Assembly: GCA_949126835.1 (NCBI GenBank)
Contig: OX421500.1
Location: 44,548,114 to 44,612,113 of the forward strand
Length of the DNA stretch: 64,000 nt
From: Anisus vortex
Lineage: Eukaryota > Mollusca > Gastropoda > Planorbidae
Direction of reading: 5' to 3'
Below the pieces are notes generated by a model. It saw only the letters and a list, made by a program, of their open reading frames with translations, ran no database searches and was not told where the DNA came from. Made by a program: the position numbers and the translations under genes. Below, piece by piece: positions 9,479 to 22,010 of the stretch (position 1 is its first letter; each line of letters starts with the position of its first letter).

Positions 9479-12400
9479 TCTATTGTCTCTATTGCCATTG
9501 TACGGTTCTACCTATCCTCTGTCTATTGCCATTGTACGGTTCTATCTATCATCTCTCTATTGCAAATGTACGGTTCTATCTATCCTCTCTCTATTGCAAA
9601 TGATGTGCGGTCCTCTCTCTATTGCAAATGTACGGTTCTATCTATCCTCTATTGCAAATGTACGGTTCTATCTATCCTCTCTCTATTGCAAATGTACGGT
9701 TCTATCTATAGTCTCTCTCTATTGCAAATGTACCGTTCTATCTATCCTCTCTCTATTGCAAATGTACGGTTCTATCTATCCTCTATTGCAAATGTACGGT
9801 TCTATCTATCCTCTATTGCAAATGTACGGTTCTATCTATCCTCTCTCTATTGCAAATGTACGGTTCTATCAATCCTCTATTGCAAATGTACGGTTCTATC
9901 AATCCTCTATTGCAAATGTACGGTTCTATCTATCGTCTCTCTATTGCAAATGTACGGTTCTATCTATCGTCTCTCTATTGCAAATGTACGGTTCTATCTA
10001 TCCTCTATTGCAAATGTACGGTTCTATCTATCCTCTCTCTATTGCAAATGTACCGTTCTATCTATCCTCTCTCTATTGCAAATGTACGGTTCTATCAATC
10101 CTCTATTGCAAATGTACGGTTCTATCTATCGTCTCTCTATTGCAAATGTACGGTTCTATCAATCCTCTATTGCAAATGTACGGTTCTATCTATCGTCTCT
10201 CTATTGCAAATGTACCGTTCTATCTATCCTCTCTCTATTGCAAATGTACGGTTCTATCAATCCTCTATTGCAAATGTACGGTTCTATCTATCGTCTCTCT
10301 ATTGCAAATGTACGGTTCTATCAATCCTCTATTGCAAATGTACGGTTCTATCAATCCTCTATTGCAAATGTACGGTTCTATCTATCGTCTCTCTATTGCA
10401 AATGTACGGTTCTATCTATCGTCTCTCTATTGCAAATGTACCGTTCTATCTATCCTCTCTCTATTGCAAATGTACGGTTCTATCAATCCTCTATTGCAAA
10501 TGTACGGTTCTATCTATCCTCTATTGCAAATGTACGGTTCTATCTATCCTCTCTCTATTGCAAATGTACGGTTCTATCTATCCTCTCTCTATTGCAAATG
10601 TACGGTTCTATCTATCGTCTCTCTATTGCAAATGTACGGTTCTATCTATCCTCTATTGCAAATGTACGGTTCTATCTATCGTCTCTCTATTGCAAATGTA
10701 CTGTTCTATCTATCGTCTCTCTCTCTATTGCAAATGTACGGTTTTATCTATCCTCTCTCTATTGCAAATGTACGGTTCTATCTATCCTCTCTCTATTGCA
10801 AATGTACGGTTCTATCTATCGTCTCTCTATTGCAAATGTACGGTTCTATCTATCCTCTATTGCAAATGTACGGTTCTATCTATCGTCTCTCTATTGCAAA
10901 TGTACTGTTCTATCTATCGTCTCTCTCTCTATTGCAAATGTACGGTTTTATCTATCCTCTCTCTATTGCAAATGTACGGTTCTATCTATCGTCTCTCTAT
11001 TGCAAATGTACGGTTCTATCTATCCTCTATTGCAAATGTACGGTTCTATCTATCGTCTCTCTATTGCAAATGTACTGTTCTATCTATCGTCTCTCTCTCT
11101 ATTGCAAATGTACGGTTTTATCTATCTTCTCTCTATTGCAAATGTACGGTTCTATCTATCCTCTCTCTATTGCAAATGTACGGTTCTATCTATCGTCTCT
11201 CTATTGCAAATGTACGGTTCTATCTATCCTCTATTGCAAATGTACGGTTCTATCTATCGTCTCTCTATTGCAAATGTACTGTTCTATCTATCGTCTCTCT
11301 CTCTATTGCAAATGTACGGTTTTATCTATCCTCTCTCTATTGCAAATGTACGGTTCTATCTATCCTCTCTCTATTGCAAATGTACGGTTCTATCTATCCT
11401 CTCTCTATTGCAAATGTACGGTTCTATCTATCCTCTCTATATTGCAAATGTACGGTTCTATCTATCCTCTCTCTATTGCAAATGTACGGTTCTATCTATC
11501 CTCTCTCTATTGCAAATGTACGGTTCTATCTATCCTCTCTCTATTGCAAATGTACGGTTCTATCTATCCTCTCTCTATTGCAAATGTACGGTTCTATCTA
11601 TCGTCTCTCTATTGCAAATGTACGGTTCTATCTATCCTCTATTGCAAATGTACGGTTCTATCTATCCTCTCTCTATTGCAAATGTACGGTTCTATCTATC
11701 CTCTCTCTATTGCAAATGTACGGTTCTATCTATCCTCTCTCTATTGCAAATGTACGGTTCTATCTATCGTCTCTTTATTGCAAATGTACGGTTCTATCTA
11801 TCGTCTCTCTATTGCAAATGTACGGTTCTATCTATCCTCTATTGCAAATGTACGGTTCTATCTATCCTCTCTCTATTGCAAATGTACGGTTCTATCTATC
11901 CTCTCTCTATTGCAAATGTACGGTTCTATCTATCGTCTCTCTCTATTGCAAATGTACGGTTCTATCTATCGTCTCTCTATTGCAAATGTACTGTTCTATC
12001 TATCGTCTCTCTCTATTGCAAATGTACGGTTTTATCTATCCTCTCTCTATTGCAAATGTACGGTTCTATCTATCCTCTCTCTATTGCAAATGTACGGTTC
12101 TATCTATCCTCTCTCTATTGCAAATGTACTGTTTTATCTATCCTCTCTCTATTGCAAATGTACGGTTCTATCTATCCTCTCTCTATTGCAAATGTACGGT
12201 TTTATCTATCCTCTCTCTATTGCAAATGTACGGTTCTATCTATCCTCTCTCTATTGCAAATGTACGGTTCTATCTATCGTCTCTCTATTGCAAATGTACG
12301 GTTCTATCTATCCTCTCTCTATTGCAAATGTACGGTTCTATCTATCCTCTCTCTATTGCAAATGTACTGTTCTATCTATCGTCTCTCTCTATTGCAAATG

Positions 12401-12605
12401 TACGGTTTTATATATATCCTCTCTCTATTGCCATTGAACGGTTCTATCTATCGTCTCTCTATTAAAAATGTGCAGTTCTATCGTCTATCTATCGTCTCTC
12501 TATTAAAAATGTGCAGTTCTATCGTCTATCTATCGTCTTTCTCAATTGTAAATGTACGGTTCTACCTATTGTTTCTTGATATTGACAGTTCTATTGTCTC
12601 TTGAA
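9479..12605. repeat. 34/30-bp minisatellite, about 90 copies
   Basis: The core is CTATTGCAAATGTACGGTTC followed by TATCTATC and a CT run. Spacing between copies is mainly 34 bp (for example 11475 to 11509) or 30 bp (9785 to 9815), with occasional 36 and 38 bp. Length differs through the number of CT steps and a CTCT deletion. Variants TATCGTC and TCAATCC, and point variants ACCG, ACTG and GGTTTT, are distributed in patterned blocks. The outermost copies at both edges share a GCCATTG variant, and the right edge decays into longer irregular units after 12,430. The unit contains no stop in any plus-strand frame, so all three frames stay open for 870 to 1,014 codons. The translations are repeated low-complexity peptides and I do not call them genes. 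Confidence 0.97.
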
Positions 12606-12849
12606 ATAGTACACTGCTAATACTGAGAGTTAATTTGTGTATAATATTTTGTATATCAAATTTGACAAAAAATTACAGTTCAAAGCCCTTAAAAAAAAAA
12701 TGTAAAAAAAAAATGTAAAAAAATAAATAAAAAAAATAAATAAAAAATACATATCTTCAAAAATAAATAAGTTTAAAAATAAAAAATGCAGCAAATATAA
12801 AAGAAAAATAACTAAATGTGCAAAAATTAAAAAAGAAAAAAAGATAAAT
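12606..12849. other. A-rich low-complexity sequence
   Basis: Long A runs broken by TGT and TAAAT (12690-12770) form a simple-sequence tract between two minisatellites. No gene is seen. Confidence 0.7.
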
Positions 12850-13262
12850 GTGTTAGGAGACGAGAATGTTTGGAACAGAGAATAGGATAATCTATTTGGA
12901 ACTGAGGATTATGATCATATGCTTGAAGCAAAGAATTTTTTAGGATATGTGTTTTGAGTCAAGAATTGGGTTCAGAACAAACAATTATATAGAAAAAAAT
13001 GTTTAAGACTCCATGATTAGAGAAAAGGTAAAATGTATTAGAGTACATGTTCGGAGAAAATAGTTATGAGAGTATGTTTTGGGAGAAAAGCGAGTATGTG
13101 TTTGTGGAAAAGGTGGTACACATTTGGATAAAAAGAGTACATGTTTGGGAGAAAAAAGCTTACTACATATTTAAAGAAAAAAAGAGTACACATATGGAGA
13201 AAGAAAGAATACATGTTCGGAGAAAAGAATTATAAGAGTATGTATTTGGAGAACAGATTTAT
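12850..13262. repeat. Decayed minisatellite of about 25-35 bp units
   Basis: Variants of GAGTACATGTTTGGAGAAAA recur irregularly, clearest at 13035-13255 (GAGTACATGTTCGGAGAAAA, GAGTATGTTTTGGGAGAAAA, GAATACATGTTCGGAGAAAA). Copies differ by many substitutions and indels, so this is an old array that has stopped homogenising. A 62-codon frame here is an accident of the repeat. Confidence 0.65.
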
Positions 13263-14013
13263 AAGATTAAATTAAAAATGTACAATTATAAAGAACGACA
13301 ACCTGTTAATAACAGGCTTCTAATGCTGAACAAAGAATGACAGGATTCTATTTTTCCACAAATCTACCCAGTCTATTTATGCATAATTAGATACCGGTAG
13401 TAAGGTAACAGTAAATAAATGCACTAACCCTTTTAAAATAGAACACTGCAGATAAAGAAATTAGAATATTCAAAAATATATCACTAATTTAATAATAAGT
13501 TAAATTAAAATAAGTTTAGTATAATATACAAGATAAGATTGATAAACAGTTCAATTATTATTGCATTAAAACAGAATTAAGAAAGAAAATGGTGTAAATA
13601 AGGAAATACCCCAGCATAGATAAATTAAAGAGTAGTGTGTAGTAGTGTGTAGTAGTGTGTACTTGAGGAAAGAAAACGATTTACTACAGTCAATCAAATT
13701 TATACTTTTGTTCTTGGTACAAATTATTGATGTAATATTGTAATGTAGTGTTTTTTTTAACAAAATGCCCACGAGCACTTTTTGTTTATTCAAAAGATCC
13801 AAAATGTTGTCAGACTAAAAGATGAAAAACTTAATTCCAAGTTCTCAATCTCAGACTCTGACTGTGTGCTCTCCTCCACCCCCAGCATTGATGCAGGTAG
13901 AAACAAACTGACTAGTTCATTAGTCACTAAACTAATTACAGCCATTTGTATACAATGAATCAATGCTGGTCATTTCAAAGATAGAAAAACTGAAACATAA
14001 GCACTTAATTACT

Positions 14014-14086
14014 TAAATCTTTATCATTACTGAAATCTTTATAATTACTGAAATCTTTATAATTACTGAAATCTTTATAATTACTA
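14014..14086. repeat. 18-bp repeat, about 4 copies
   Basis: Tandem copies of TGAAATCTTTATAATTAC. The first is slightly diverged and the last three are perfect. Confidence 0.9.
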
Positions 14087-15010
14087 ACATGTTTCAATAC
14101 CAACATTTGTATTTCTTTTTTTTTTTTTTTTTGTTATATATTATTGTTCAATATTAAGATGATGCAATAGATTTATTCCATACAATAGTTTTATTCTATC
14201 TGATCAATGTTTTAATTTTTCTGTTATAAGGAAATATTCATGGAATAATACAATCCAGCATTATCTATAATATCAACTTGGGCATATAAATAAAATTTAT
14301 CAAAAGAACCATTTGAACATTTTTTGCTTGAAATTTAAAAACACTACAGAAATATTATATAACCTTACTTGTGAAATAAATGTATATCATTAAGTCATAT
14401 TCCTAATAATGTGATGAATGTAATAATCTTCTTTATAGAAGGAGCATCTGTAATGTACAAGATAAGAAGTACATTTTAAAAAGTTATAATTAGTGTAGAG
14501 AACCTTGCACTTATCTTCATACAGTTGTACACATTTGTCTTCATGTAAAACTTACACTACTAGAGTTAACTCCCAGTGTTATTTTAAACTTAAACCTAGT
14601 GTTTGTTGAAATATATCATAGGTTTAATTGTAAGGTAAACCAAAAATCTAGGTAAACCAATAGTCTAGTTAATTGTACTTCATGAACTAAGTGCTTATGT
14701 TCAGTTGTTCTATCTTGTCCCACAAGGTTATCTGGTATTAAGCCAAATGTCCAGATACTTGTGTGGTATTCCTTTTTTTTTAAAACTAGATGAAACTTAA
14801 CAACAAAACAATTGATGAATATGTTGTTTTAGTATTGTTGTGCACAATTGTCTAGAATGTTTGTTTAGTTTTTTAAATGAAATTCCATAAATAAAGTAAA
14901 GACATAATATCTTCCTTATGAATGATAGATTGACAGAGTCATCTCTAAATAAGTTGTTACAAACTGAAGTTTTAGTGCAGAAATAAACAAATTTTAATTA
15001 TGTAAATATG

Positions 15011-15033
15011 CCCCCCCCCCTCACACACACACA
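15011..15033. repeat. C run followed by CA microsatellite
   Basis: Ten C residues are followed by TCACACACACACA. This is a slippage-prone tract whose length may be mis-assembled. Confidence 0.85.
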
Positions 15034-15405
15034 TAGGAATAATAAAACTATAAAGACAAACAGGCTCATAGTAATAAGACAGGACAACATAATATAATGT
15101 CAAATAATAAAATAAGAAGAAGAACAACAGAAATTTAGTGTAAAATAAGATCATAATAGTATGAACAACAGAAGTATAGTGTCATTGCAGATTTCTTTCA
15201 TGGGAAAGACATTTAAATTAAAATATTTATGAAAGGGTAGAATATGAAAAAATCATACAAGCACAAGGTTAAGGTAGTTAAAATCTGGATATGGACATAC
15301 AGTACTATTTTGTAATATTGTGTTGTTGTTTTTTTTGTTACCATATACCTACATTTTAAAATGGATATGAAAATCAATGCAAAAAGCCAGTGTTGTGTTT
15401 CTCAT

Positions 15406-15834
15406 TATGGTTAAAGTTATATGTGTAGAGATAACAGTCAATGTTTTCATCACATGGTTAAAGTTATATGTGTAGAGATAACAGTCAATGTTTTCATCAC
15501 ATGGTTAAAGTTATATGTGTAGAGATAACAGTTAATGTTTTCATCACATGGTTTAAGTTATATGTGTAGAGATAACAGTCAATGTTTTCATCACATGGTT
15601 TAAGTTATATGTGTAGAGATAACAGTCAATGTTTTCATCACATGGTTTAAGTTGTATGTGTAGAGATAACAGTCAATGTTTTCATCACATGGTTTAAGTT
15701 ATATGTGTAGAGATAACAGTCAATGTTTTCATCACATGGTTTAAGTTATATGTGTAGAGATAACAGTCAATGTTTTCATCACATGGTTTAAGTTATATGT
15801 GTAGAGATAACAGTCAATGTTTTCATCACATGGT
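15406..15834. repeat. 47-bp minisatellite, 9 copies
   Basis: The unit contains GTGTAGAGATAACAGTCAAT, with nine copies spaced exactly 47 bp apart from 15423 to 15799. The first three copies carry GGTTAAAG and the remaining six GGTTTAAG, so one variant has spread through two thirds of the array. One copy has ATAACAGTTAAT and one has TTGTATG. Confidence 0.95.
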
Positions 15835-15997
15835 CATAAGCATAAAGGGCAAGTTTAAAAACTAGGATTTAAGTTAAAAAAACCAAAAATAAGCTGAAGC
15901 ACAAATACAACTTTGAATTGAATTATGAAAACAGAAAATAAATGAAGAGAGCAAGCTGGATCTAATGCAATGGATCTAAGAAAAATAGGAAGTCACA

Positions 15998-16205
15998 CTA
16001 AGTCACACAATACATACACACTAAGTCACACAATACATACACACTAAGTCACACAATACATACACACTAAGTCACACAATACATACACACTAAGTCACAC
16101 AATACATACACACTAAGTCACACAATACATACACACTAAGTCACACAATACATACACACTAAGTCACACAATACATACACACTAAGTCACACAATACATA
16201 CACAC
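15998..16205. repeat. 23-bp minisatellite, 9 copies
   Basis: Essentially perfect tandem copies of CTAAGTCACACAATACATAC plus ACA, with a 23-bp period (16021 to 16044). I see no internal variation, which suggests a very recent expansion. Confidence 0.95.
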
Positions 16206-17263
16206 TTGATGCAGGTGATGTAACTAGCAGGGATATTATTGTTGTTTAGATATATTTAACATTCACATAATTTGCATAATTACTTGTTCACCTTCCAATT
16301 AGCCATTCATTAAATTTGAAGTTTTATATTAAAAACACACATTTCCTGTAGTTTTGAACAAACGGTACAAAAACTAAGTATATATAAATCAAGCACCAAG
16401 TTTTAAACTGTAAATAACTAAATGCTAATAGAAATATGAGCTGAACAAAAAAATAAAATTATAAGACTGCTGGTACTACAAGGCAATCAAAAAGAAATAT
16501 TTTTAGGAATGATTAATTAGATATTTATTATAAATTTGTGTAGAAATGTTGAAATGATTTAAGCCAGAAAGTGTTCATATCATGAATAGAACAAGAAAAA
16601 ACCCCAGTAATAATAAACATAATAACAAAAAACCATGAGTATAATATAAGCGGCTGGTAAAATTAAAATTACAAAAAGTTTAGTGTAGAAAGTTATAAAA
16701 AAAAAAAAAAAAAGAAAATAGAATAAGAAATGAATGAGGTTGAAATGAGACATTTAAATAATTTCTTTTATGATTGCAGACTTTTATAGGTTTTAAAGAA
16801 GTCCACAAGGAATCATTGTTTACCCCGTGGAACACTTCCTAGTAAATTAAAAATTCAGAATTTCTCAAGCATGCCATTGAATAGAGAATAGTAAGATTGA
16901 CTATATAATAAAAAAATTAACATTGTGAGTCAGTGTTTCAATAAAATTACAACATGATAACAGGATTAGTGGCTCCATAACTAAATATTAAGATTCAAAG
17001 CTTCATTGTCAAATCAGTCTTGCAGATTTTAAAAATGTGCTTTGTAAAATTATTAAGAAGAGAGAGTATCTTTTCAAAATGCAATAGACATTAAAGTAAA
17101 TAATAAAAATACAGCAAAATAATCAGATTAACCTAGTGGCTCTTTAGTTCCAAATGATAATATTTGCTGGTGTTCTTTGTTTATTCTGATCTAAAGTGTC
17201 TTAAAGAACGGAAAGAGAGACCGTGGTGTTTAACACATAAACCCATTTGCCTCAAGGTACTAG
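16206..17263. other. AT-rich intergenic sequence, nothing recognised
   Basis: There is a poly-A tract near 16698-16713 but no exon, RNA gene or inverted-repeat element that I could support. Confidence 0.5.
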
Positions 17264-17700
17264 TAGTAGACTACTGGCGATATTTGTAAATAGAGGTATT
17301 TGTAAAGATTTTGCTGTATTAATGGCTGTACGTAGACCACTGGTGGTATTTGTAAACCTGGCAGTTAAGTAGACCACTGTCAGTTTTAAAAATATCACCG
17401 TGTCAGTAAACCACTGATGGTATCTATAAAACTGGTGACGTGTGTAAACATTTCAGTGTTATCCATTAGCAATATTTATTTATTTATTCGCAGTATTTGT
17501 ACACATAGCCATTTTTGTAAATATTTGGGTGTGTTATCCATTGGTAGTGTTTGTAATTTTTGGGTTGCATTATCCATTAGCTGTGTTTGTAATCTTTGCT
17601 GTGGTATCCTTTGGCGGTGTTTGTAATCTGTGCTGTAATATCTGTTGGCTGTATTTGCAAGCTTTCCGTTGTAATCCCTTGGCGCCATTAGTAAGCATCA
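17264..17700. repeat. Decayed left flank of the 38/30-bp array
   Basis: Irregular units of about 38-42 bp with the recurring words GTAGACCACTGG, GGTATTTGTAAA and TTGGCGGTGTTTGTAAT are recognisably related to the clean units at 22,011-22,476. Heavy divergence makes this the oldest part of the array. Confidence 0.75.
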
Positions 17701-20700
17701 CGGTGTAGTGTAAGTAGACAACTGGCAGTATTCCTAAACATTGCGGTGTAAGTAGACAATTGGCAGTATTCCTAAAACTTGCGGTGTAAGTAGACAATTG
17801 GCAGTATTCCTAAACATTGCAGTGTAAGTAGACAATTGGCAGTATTCCTAAACATTATTCCTAAACATTGCGGTGTAAGTAGACGTATTCCTAAACATTG
17901 TGGTGTAAGTAGACGTATTCCTAAACATTGCGGTGTAAGTTGACGTATTCCTAAACATTGTGGTGTAAGTAGACGTATTCCTAAACATTGCGGTGTAAGT
18001 ATACATATTCCTAAACATTGCGGTGTAAGTAGACAATTGGCAGTATTCCTAAACATTGCTGTGTAAGTAGACGTATTCCTAAACATTGCGGTGTAAGTAG
18101 ACGTATTCCTAAACATTGTGGTGTAAGTAGACGTATTCCTAAACATTGCGGTGTAAGTTGACGTGTTTCTAAACATTGCAGTGTAATTTGACAATTGGCA
18201 GTATTCCTAAACATTGCGGTGTAAGTAGACAATTGGCAGTATTCCTAAACATTGCAGTGTAAGTAGACAATTGGCAGTATTCCTAAACATTGCGGTGTAA
18301 GGAGACATATTCCTAAACATTGCGGTGTAAGTAGAAAATTGGCAGTATTCCTAAACATTGCGGTGTAAGTAGATGTATTCCTAAACATTGCTGTGTAAGT
18401 ATACGTATTCCTAAACATTGCGGTGTAAGTAGACAATTGGCAGTATTCCTAAACATTGCTGTGTAAGTAGACAATTGGCAGTATTCCTAAACATTGCGGT
18501 GTAAGTAGACATATTCCTAAACATTGCGGTGTAAGTAGACAATTGGCAGTATTCCTAAACATTGCTGTGTAAGTAGACAATTGGCAGTATTCCTAAACAT
18601 TGCGGTGTAAGTAGACATATTCCTAAACATTGAGGTGCAAGTAGAAAATTGGCAGTATTCCTAAAAATTGCGGTGTAAGTAGACGTATTCCTAAACATTG
18701 CGGTGTAAGTAGACAATTGGCAGTATTCCTAAACATTGCTGTGTAAGTATACGTATTCCTAAATATTGCGGTGTAAGTAGACGTATTCCTAAACATTGCG
18801 GTGTAAGTATACGTATTCCTAAATATTGCGGTGTAAGTAGACGTATTCCTAAACATTTCGGTGTAAGTAGACAATTGGCAGTATTCCTAAACATTGCTGT
18901 GTAAGTAGACAATGGGCAGTATTCCTAAACATTGCTGTGTAAGTAGACAATTGACAGTATTCCTAAACATTGCTGTGTAAGTAGACAATTGGCAGTATTC
19001 CTAAACATTGCTGTGTAAGTAAACAATTGGCAGTATTCCTAAACATTGCGGTGTAAGTAGACAATTGGCAGTATTCCTAAACATTGCGGTGTAAGTAGAC
19101 GTATTCCTAAACATTGCGGTGTAAGAAGACAATTGGCAGTACCGTATTCCTCAACATAGCGGTGTAAGTAGATGTATTCATAAACATTGCGGTGTAAGTA
19201 GACAATTGGCAGTATTCCTAAACATTGAGGTGTAAGTAGACAATTGGCAGTATTCCTAAACATTGCGGTGTAAGTTTACGTATTCCTAAACATTGCTGTG
19301 TAAGTAGACAATTGGCAGTATTCCTAAACATTGCTGTGTAAGTAGACAATTGGCAGTATTCCTAAACATTGCGGTGTAAGTAGACATATTCCTAAACATT
19401 GCTGTGTAAGTAGACGTATTCCTAAACATTGCGGTGTAAGTAGACCATTGGCAGTATCGTATTCCTAAACATAGCGGTGTAAGTAGACGTATTCATAAAC
19501 ATTGCGGTGTAAGTAGACAATTGGCAGTATTCCTAAACATTGCGGTGTAAGTAGAAAATTGGCAGTATTCCTAAACATTGCGGTGTAAGTAGAAAATTGG
19601 CAGTATTCCTAAACATTGCGGTGTAAGTAGACGTATTCCTAAACATTGCGGTGTAAGTAGACAATTGGCAGTATTCCTAAACATTGCGGTGTAAGTAGAC
19701 AATTGGCAGTATTCCTAAACATTGCGGTGTAAGTAGATGTATTCCTAAACATTGAGGTGTAAGTATACGTATTCCTAAATATTGCGGTGTAAGTAGACAT
19801 ATTCCTAAACATTGCGGTGTAAGTAGACAATTGGCAGTATTCCTAAACATTGCTGTGTAAGTAGACAATTGGCAGTATTCCTAAACATTGCGGTGTAAGA
19901 AGACAATTGGCAGTACCGTATTCCTCAACATAGCGGTGTAAGTAGACGTATTCATAAACATTGCGGTGTAAGTAGACAATTGGCAGTATTCCTAAACATT
20001 GAGGTGTAAGTAGACAATTGGCAGTATTCCTAAACATTGCGGTGTAAGTATACGTATTCCTAAACATTGCTGTGTAAGTAGACAATTGGCAGTATTCCTA
20101 AACATTGCTGTGTAAGTAGACAATTGGCAGTATTCCTAAACATTGCGTTGTAAGTAGACATATTCCTAAACATTGCTGTGTAAGTAGACGTATTCCTAAA
20201 CATTGCGGTGTAAGTAGACAATTGGCAGTATTCCTAAAAACATTGCGGTGTAAGTAGAAAATTGGCAGTATTCCTAAACATTGCGGTGTAAGTAGAAAAT
20301 TGGCAGTATTCCTAAACATTGCGGTGTAAGTAGACGTATTCCTAAACATTGCGGTGTAAGTAGACAATTGGCAGTATTCCTAAACATTGCGGTGTAAGTA
20401 GACATATTCCTAAACATTGCGGTGTAAGTAGACAATTGGCAGTATTCCTAAACATTGCTGTGTAAGTAGACAATTGGCAGTATTCCTAAACATTGCGGTG
20501 TAAGTAGACATATTCCTAAACATTGAGGTGCAAGTAGAAAATTGGCAGTATTCCTAAAAATTGCGGTGTAAGTAGACGTATTCCTAAACATTGCGGTGTA
20601 AGTAGACAATTGGCAGTATTCCTAAACATTGCTGTGTAAGTATACGTATTCCTAAATATTGCGGTGTAAGTAGACGTATTCCTAAACATTGCGGTGTAAG

Positions 20701-22010
20701 TATACATATTCCTAAATATTGCGGTGTAAGTAGACGTATTCCTAAACATTTCGGTGTAAGTAGACATATTCCTAAACATTGCGGTGTAAGTAGACAATTG
20801 GCAGTATTCCTAAACATTGCTGTGTAAGTAGACAATGGGCAGTATTCCTAAACATTGCTGTGTAAGTAGACAATTGACAGTATTCCTAAACATTGCTGTG
20901 TAAGTAGACAATTGGCAGTATTCCTAAACATTGCTGTGTAAGTAAACAATTGGCAGTATTCCTAAACATTGCGGTGTAAGTAGACGTATTCCTAAACATT
21001 GTGGTGTAAGTAGACAATTGGCAGTACCATATTCCTAAACATAGCGGTGTAAGTAGACGTATTCATAAACATTGCGGTGTAAGTAGACGTATTCATAAAC
21101 ATTGCGGTGTAAGTAGACAATTGGCAGTATTCCTAAACATTGCGGTGTAAGTAGATGTATTCCTAAACATTGTGGTGTAAGTATACATATTCCTAAACAT
21201 TGCGGTGTAAGTATACATATTCCTAAACATTGCGGTGTAAGTAGACAATTGGCAGTATTCCTAAACATTGCTGTGTAAGTAGACAATTGGCAGTATTCCT
21301 AAACATTGCGGTGTAAGTAGACAATTGGCAGTATTCCTAAACATTGCGGTGTAAGTAGACGTATTCCTAAACATTGTGGTGTAAGTAGACAATTGGCAGT
21401 ACCGTATTCCTAAACATAGCGGTGTAAGTAGACGTATTCATAAACATTGCGGTGTAAGTAGACAATTGGCAGTATTCCTAAACATTGCGGTGTAAGTAGA
21501 TGTATTCCTAAACATTGTGGTGTAAGTATACATATTCCTAAACATTGCGGTGTAAGTATACATATTCCTAAACATTGCGGTGTAAGTAGACAATTGGCAG
21601 TATTCCTAAACTTTGCGGTGTAAGTAGACGTATTCCTAAACATTGCGGTGTAAGTAGACAATTGGCAGTATTCCTAAACATTGCGGTGTAAGTAGATGTA
21701 TTCCTAAACATTGTTGTGTAAGTATACATATTCCTAAACATTGCGGTGTAAGTATACATATTCCTAAACATTGCGGTGTAAGTAGACATATTCCTAAACA
21801 TTGCGGTGTAAGTAGACAATTGGCAGTATTCCTAAACATTGCGGTGTAATTAAACGTATTCCTAAACATTGCGGTGTAGTTAGACAATTGGCAGTATTCC
21901 TAGACATTGCAGTGTAAGTAGACGTATTCCTAAACATTGCGGTGTAAGTAGACAATTGGCAGTATTCCTAAACATTGCGGTGTAAGTAGACAATGGGCGG
22001 TATTCCTAAA
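17701..22010. repeat. Core of the 38/30-bp minisatellite, over 120 units
   Basis: The unit is GTATTCCTAAACATTGCGGT then GTAAGTAGAC (30 bp), optionally followed by AATTGGCA to give 38 bp. The two lengths alternate irregularly throughout. Point variants (GCTGTG, GTGGTG, GAGGTG, ATATTCC, TAGATG, TATACG) and rare forms such as CCTCAACATAGCGG mark individual copies and reveal internal duplications. A few units carry an extra ACCGTATTCC segment. Many short minus-strand frames cover it because the complement of the unit lacks stops in some registers. The repeated peptides (for example YTAMFRNT) have no sign of being a real protein. Confidence 0.97.

Larger units (their letters stand above)
13263..15405. 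other. AT-rich intergenic sequence with short simple repeats
   Basis: No gene is recognised. The stretch contains a perfect small palindrome, CCTGTTAATAACAGG (13302-13316). It has three copies of AGTAGTGTGT (13631-13660) and a long T run near 14116-14132. The other simple repeats are listed separately. Confidence 0.55.

Noticed and set aside
9483..12604. Three overlapping plus-strand frames of 871-1,014 codons that could be called a giant repetitive protein
   Set aside because: All three frames are open because the repeat unit has no stop codon. Unit-length changes move the peptide from frame to frame, and there is no start context, domain or splice structure.
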